From assembly GCA_003249225.1 (NCBI GenBank), contig QKJQ01000016.1:164389-228388 (forward strand): DNA of 64,000 nucleotides, written 5' to 3'. The stretch comes from Clostridia bacterium. GTDB lineage: Bacteria; Bacillota; Clostridia; Lachnospirales; Lachnospiraceae. Shown piece after piece: positions 62,122 to 64,000 of this stretch. Under the pieces are notes generated by a model that saw only the letters and a program-made list of their open reading frames with translations, ran no database searches and was not told where the DNA came from. Both the position numbers and the translations under genes were made by a program. Numbering within the stretch: the first letter of the stretch is position 1; each line of letters starts with the position of its first letter.

Positions 62122-62145
62122 AAAACTCTGCAAAGGCAGAGTTTT
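62122..62145 (-). terminator. Terminator of the SRPBCC/VOC fusion gene
   Basis: AAAACTCTGC / GCAGAGTTTT perfect stem with a 4-nt loop; on the minus strand it continues into a T-rich run. Confidence 0.75.
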
Positions 62146-62250
62146 ATTTACGAGCATGGTCCTGCAAAAATCATGTTGTGTTGCCTGGTCATTTTCGCAG
62201 TCTGTCTTTTCTATGATCGTTTTCAGCCTTTTGCTAATGGACGTCTATAC

Positions 62251-62331
62251 TTAGTGCATCATTAACTTCAAAGCCCTGACCATAATACTCATCCTACCTT
62301 GGTGCTGCTGAACGGTAACCTAACAATGCTG
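62251..62331 (-). pseudogene. Remnant of a glutathione peroxidase-like gene
   Basis: The minus-strand translation around 62257-62294 reads DEYYGQGFEVND, close to the YEKYHEQGFEVID block of the intact gpx gene at 57325-57867; DNA identity includes ACTTCAAAGCCCTG. Upstream of it a stop codon and GYRSAAP (compare GFTPQYAP) suggest decay. Only ~80 bp can be followed. Confidence 0.55.
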
Positions 62332-62339
62332 CTATTTTC

Positions 62340-63641
62340 TTAAAGAACTTCATTTTTTGCTTTGTTAAGTAAGTCTATATCAAATTTGCCCATTTGCAAA
62401 AATGCCTTCGTGACGCGGTCTGCTTCTTCCTTCGTAGAATTGGCGAGCAGATCGCCGAGAATAGAAGGAACGATCTGCCAGGAAACACCAAAACGATCTT
62501 TCAGCCAGCCGCACTGTTCTGCTTCTGGAACGAAGGATAATTTATTCCAGTAGTAATCGATTTCCATTTGATCCTTGCAGCCAATCATAAGAGAGAAGGC
62601 TTCATTAAACGAATCCTCACCTCCAAGTCCATGGTCCATGATTACAAAATCCATTCCAAGGAAAGAAATCTCTGCATAGTTTATGGTGGCTCTTGTATCC
62701 TGTGCTTCCCCTTCGAGATTATGACTGACTACTCCAAGCGTGGCACCAGGCAGTACGGACTCATAGAACTTCAAAGCTTCCTCTGCTTTCCCACACTGCG
62801 TGTTTTGGAACAGAAGGACCGGGCGAATCCGCCGTTCTCTCTCATATCCATCAAAACTTCCGGTCAGAAGTAACTGCCAATTCAGACCGTACTTGTCGGA
62901 GAACCATACATAATACGGACAAAATGGATACTCACCAAGTGGCATTAATACGTCGCCGTCTTTTGACAGCGCACCATAGTATTCATCAATTTCTTCTTTT
63001 GAGGTACAGGATACCATAAAAGATAATGACGAATTGAACCTGAATTCCGGACCGGCACCGATCGACTGTATTTCAAGTCCAAACAGCTGAAAGCTTACCA
63101 TATCACAGTCTCCGGAGGGAGTATCATAGATCTTATCGACACCCAGAATCTTAGAATCCGGGAAAACTGATGTATAAAAAGTTGCGGCTTCCAAAGCATT
63201 TTTATCATACCACAGGTAAGGCACTATTTTCTGGGTATTCTCGGTATAAGCCTTAAAATTGTCCAGAATTGCCTGCCATCCATTTCTCTGCATTTCCACC
63301 GGATTCTGTGACTCCGGATCAAAGGACACCTGAACACTTGTCTCTTCTCCCTGTGACGTAAAGGTAACGGTCGCCTTCCTTCCATCACCCAAAGTATATC
63401 GAATCAATTGCTCTTTTATTATTTCATCATAAATACCCCAAAAATCGAATCCAAAGCTGCCGTCCTTTGCTTCCATTCGGGAAGAGAACCTTCCTCCGAC
63501 CGTAAGGTCATTTTCTGATTTTGTCGTATGCCAGTCTAAAGAAGCGTAGTTCCATTTCACAATGTGCTTTGGCTCAGTATAGTATTCCCAGACCTGAGCT
63601 TTCGGTCTTGCTATCGTACAGTTGATTTGAATTTGTTCCAT
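62340..63641 (-). CDS. Three-domain fusion: SRPBCC (AHSA1-like) plus two PhnB-type VOC domains
   Basis: 433 aa. Residues ~1-140 are a START/AHSA1-like domain (IARPKAQVWEYYTEPKHIVKWNYAS; NGWQAILDNFKAY). Residues ~143-280 and ~285-415 are two PhnB/3-demethylubiquinone-type VOC domains (VPYLWYDKNALEAATFYTSVFPDS; PVLLFQNTQCGKAEEALKFYESVLPGA), each ending in a G-W/L-N-W-Q-type strand (YGLNWQLL; FGVSWQIV). These are usually separate proteins. AAAGGAGG supports the ATG at 63641. Function unknown; a small-molecule binding or stress role is possible. Confidence 0.85.
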   Translation of the reverse strand: MEQIQINCTIARPKAQVWEYYTEPKHIVKWNYASLDWHTTKSENDLTVGGRFSSRMEAKDGSFGFDFWGIYDEIIKEQLIRYTLGDGRKATVTFTSQGEETSVQVSFDPESQNPVEMQRNGWQAILDNFKAYTENTQKIVPYLWYDKNALEAATFYTSVFPDSKILGVDKIYDTPSGDCDMVSFQLFGLEIQSIGAGPEFRFNSSLSFMVSCTSKEEIDEYYGALSKDGDVLMPLGEYPFCPYYVWFSDKYGLNWQLLLTGSFDGYERERRIRPVLLFQNTQCGKAEEALKFYESVLPGATLGVVSHNLEGEAQDTRATINYAEISFLGMDFVIMDHGLGGEDSFNEAFSLMIGCKDQMEIDYYWNKLSFVPEAEQCGWLKDRFGVSWQIVPSILGDLLANSTKEEADRVTKAFLQMGKFDIDLLNKAKNEVL

Positions 63642-64000
63642 GCATCTTCCTCCTTTTGAACCGTTTTTTTCATTATAAATCCTTACCATTGGGAAAGCAA
63701 ATTCGATTTCTCATTATCGATAGGGCGCGCTCTGGGATTCGTTTACCATCCAAACATTCCATGAACAAAGAGGAATAGGACGAATCGAAGAGAAGGATAC
63801 TTACTGACCAATTTTGATGCTGTGGATAATCTCTGACACTCTGGTTAAAAGCAGTACACAAAGATAAGCACCTGACAAAACTCTACAATAGAGAAATTAA
63901 ATATAAAATTAATAAATTAATAAATTATATCTTCTTTAAGCAAATATCAAGCTGCAAGGCATAATTTGTGAATCCACCCTGTGGTGATTTTCCATAAATT
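63642..64000. other. 359-bp terminal region without recognised gene
   Basis: AT-rich. A 62-codon open frame on the minus strand (63673-63861) lacks an RBS and any recognisable motif. A small hairpin CCACC-ctgt-GGTG lies near 63975-63988. It probably includes the promoter of the SRPBCC/VOC gene. Confidence 0.5.

Larger units (their letters stand above)
62012..62339. other. 328-bp region with a terminator and a decayed gpx fragment
   Basis: A minus-strand terminator (62122-62145) and a remnant of a glutathione peroxidase-like gene (62251-62331). Nothing else recognised. Confidence 0.6.

Noticed and set aside
63673..63861. 62-codon minus-strand frame at the window end
   Set aside because: No RBS and no recognisable motif or composition signal.
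1..64000. Insertion sequences, integrases, tRNA or rRNA genes
   Set aside because: No transposase or integrase motifs in the coding regions read, and no tRNA or rRNA sequence recognised by eye.

Overview
The window reads as a chromosomal segment of a moderately low-GC anaerobic Firmicute, most likely Lachnospiraceae or close Clostridia. The signs are strong AGGAGG-type ribosome binding sites, a glycyl-radical hydroxyproline dehydratase with its radical-SAM activase, a thioredoxin reductase without a visible NADPH-binding motif (the clostridial ferredoxin-linked type), MocR/PdxR regulators with PdxST, and many close matches to clostridial families. I saw no rRNA, tRNA, IS element, phage or CRISPR array. 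Family names come from recognising motifs by eye; no search was run.

Layout. 1-6.1 kb: the 3' end of a selenium/molybdenum-hydroxylase type cluster (ygfK, dpaL, ygeY) followed by a molybdate ABC transporter whose binding protein is circularly permuted. 6.2-10.5 kb: an APH-fold kinase, a polyprenyl-phosphate transporter and a GH36 alpha-galactosidase. 11-15.3 kb: an HD-GYP response regulator next to a large hybrid histidine kinase. 15.4-17.7 kb: a DMT permease and a coiled-coil membrane protein. 17.8-21.1 kb: hypD and its activase. 21.4-24.9 kb: a MarR regulator and two Get3/ArsA-like ATPases flanking a small protein, with matching operator candidates. 25-27.7 kb: a divergent aminotransferase/MocR pair. 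27.9-36.5 kb: a 1063-residue secreted phosphoesterase, a GGDEF-EAL protein, an AEC transporter and redox enzymes. 36.7-41.5 kb: an RsmH paralogue, two tiny genes, and pdxR divergent from pdxS-pdxT. 41.7-46.3 kb: a histidine phosphatase, a VOC protein, a GH2 enzyme and a membrane J-domain protein. 46.5-49.3 kb: an HxlR regulator, a nitroreductase and a Cys-repeat peptide followed by a radical SAM/SPASM enzyme (RiPP-like). 49.5-55.7 kb: a CDP-alcohol phosphatidyltransferase, a LacI regulator and a glycan operon (DUF4091 protein, CBM9-like protein, NahK-like kinase). 55.9-57.9 kb: a gpx-trxA-reductase operon. The rest holds a lipoprotein, an acyltransferase, an MFS exporter and a three-domain SRPBCC/VOC fusion.

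How things may work together. The molybdate transporter would supply a molybdoenzyme pathway whose other genes lie upstream of the window. The HxlR gene sits between two promoters that share the same two-part motif at identical spacing, so one regulator may control both the nitroreductase and the peptide/rSAM pair. A two-stem leader with the same sequence core precedes pdxT, the nitroreductase and trxA and looks like a shared cis-acting RNA. Many gaps are filled by locus-specific, purine-rich direct repeats of 12-16 nt.

The most unusual items are the permuted ModA, the Cys-repeat peptide/rSAM pair with its shared promoter, the three-copy leader element, and the MarR/paired Get3-like ATPase locus.
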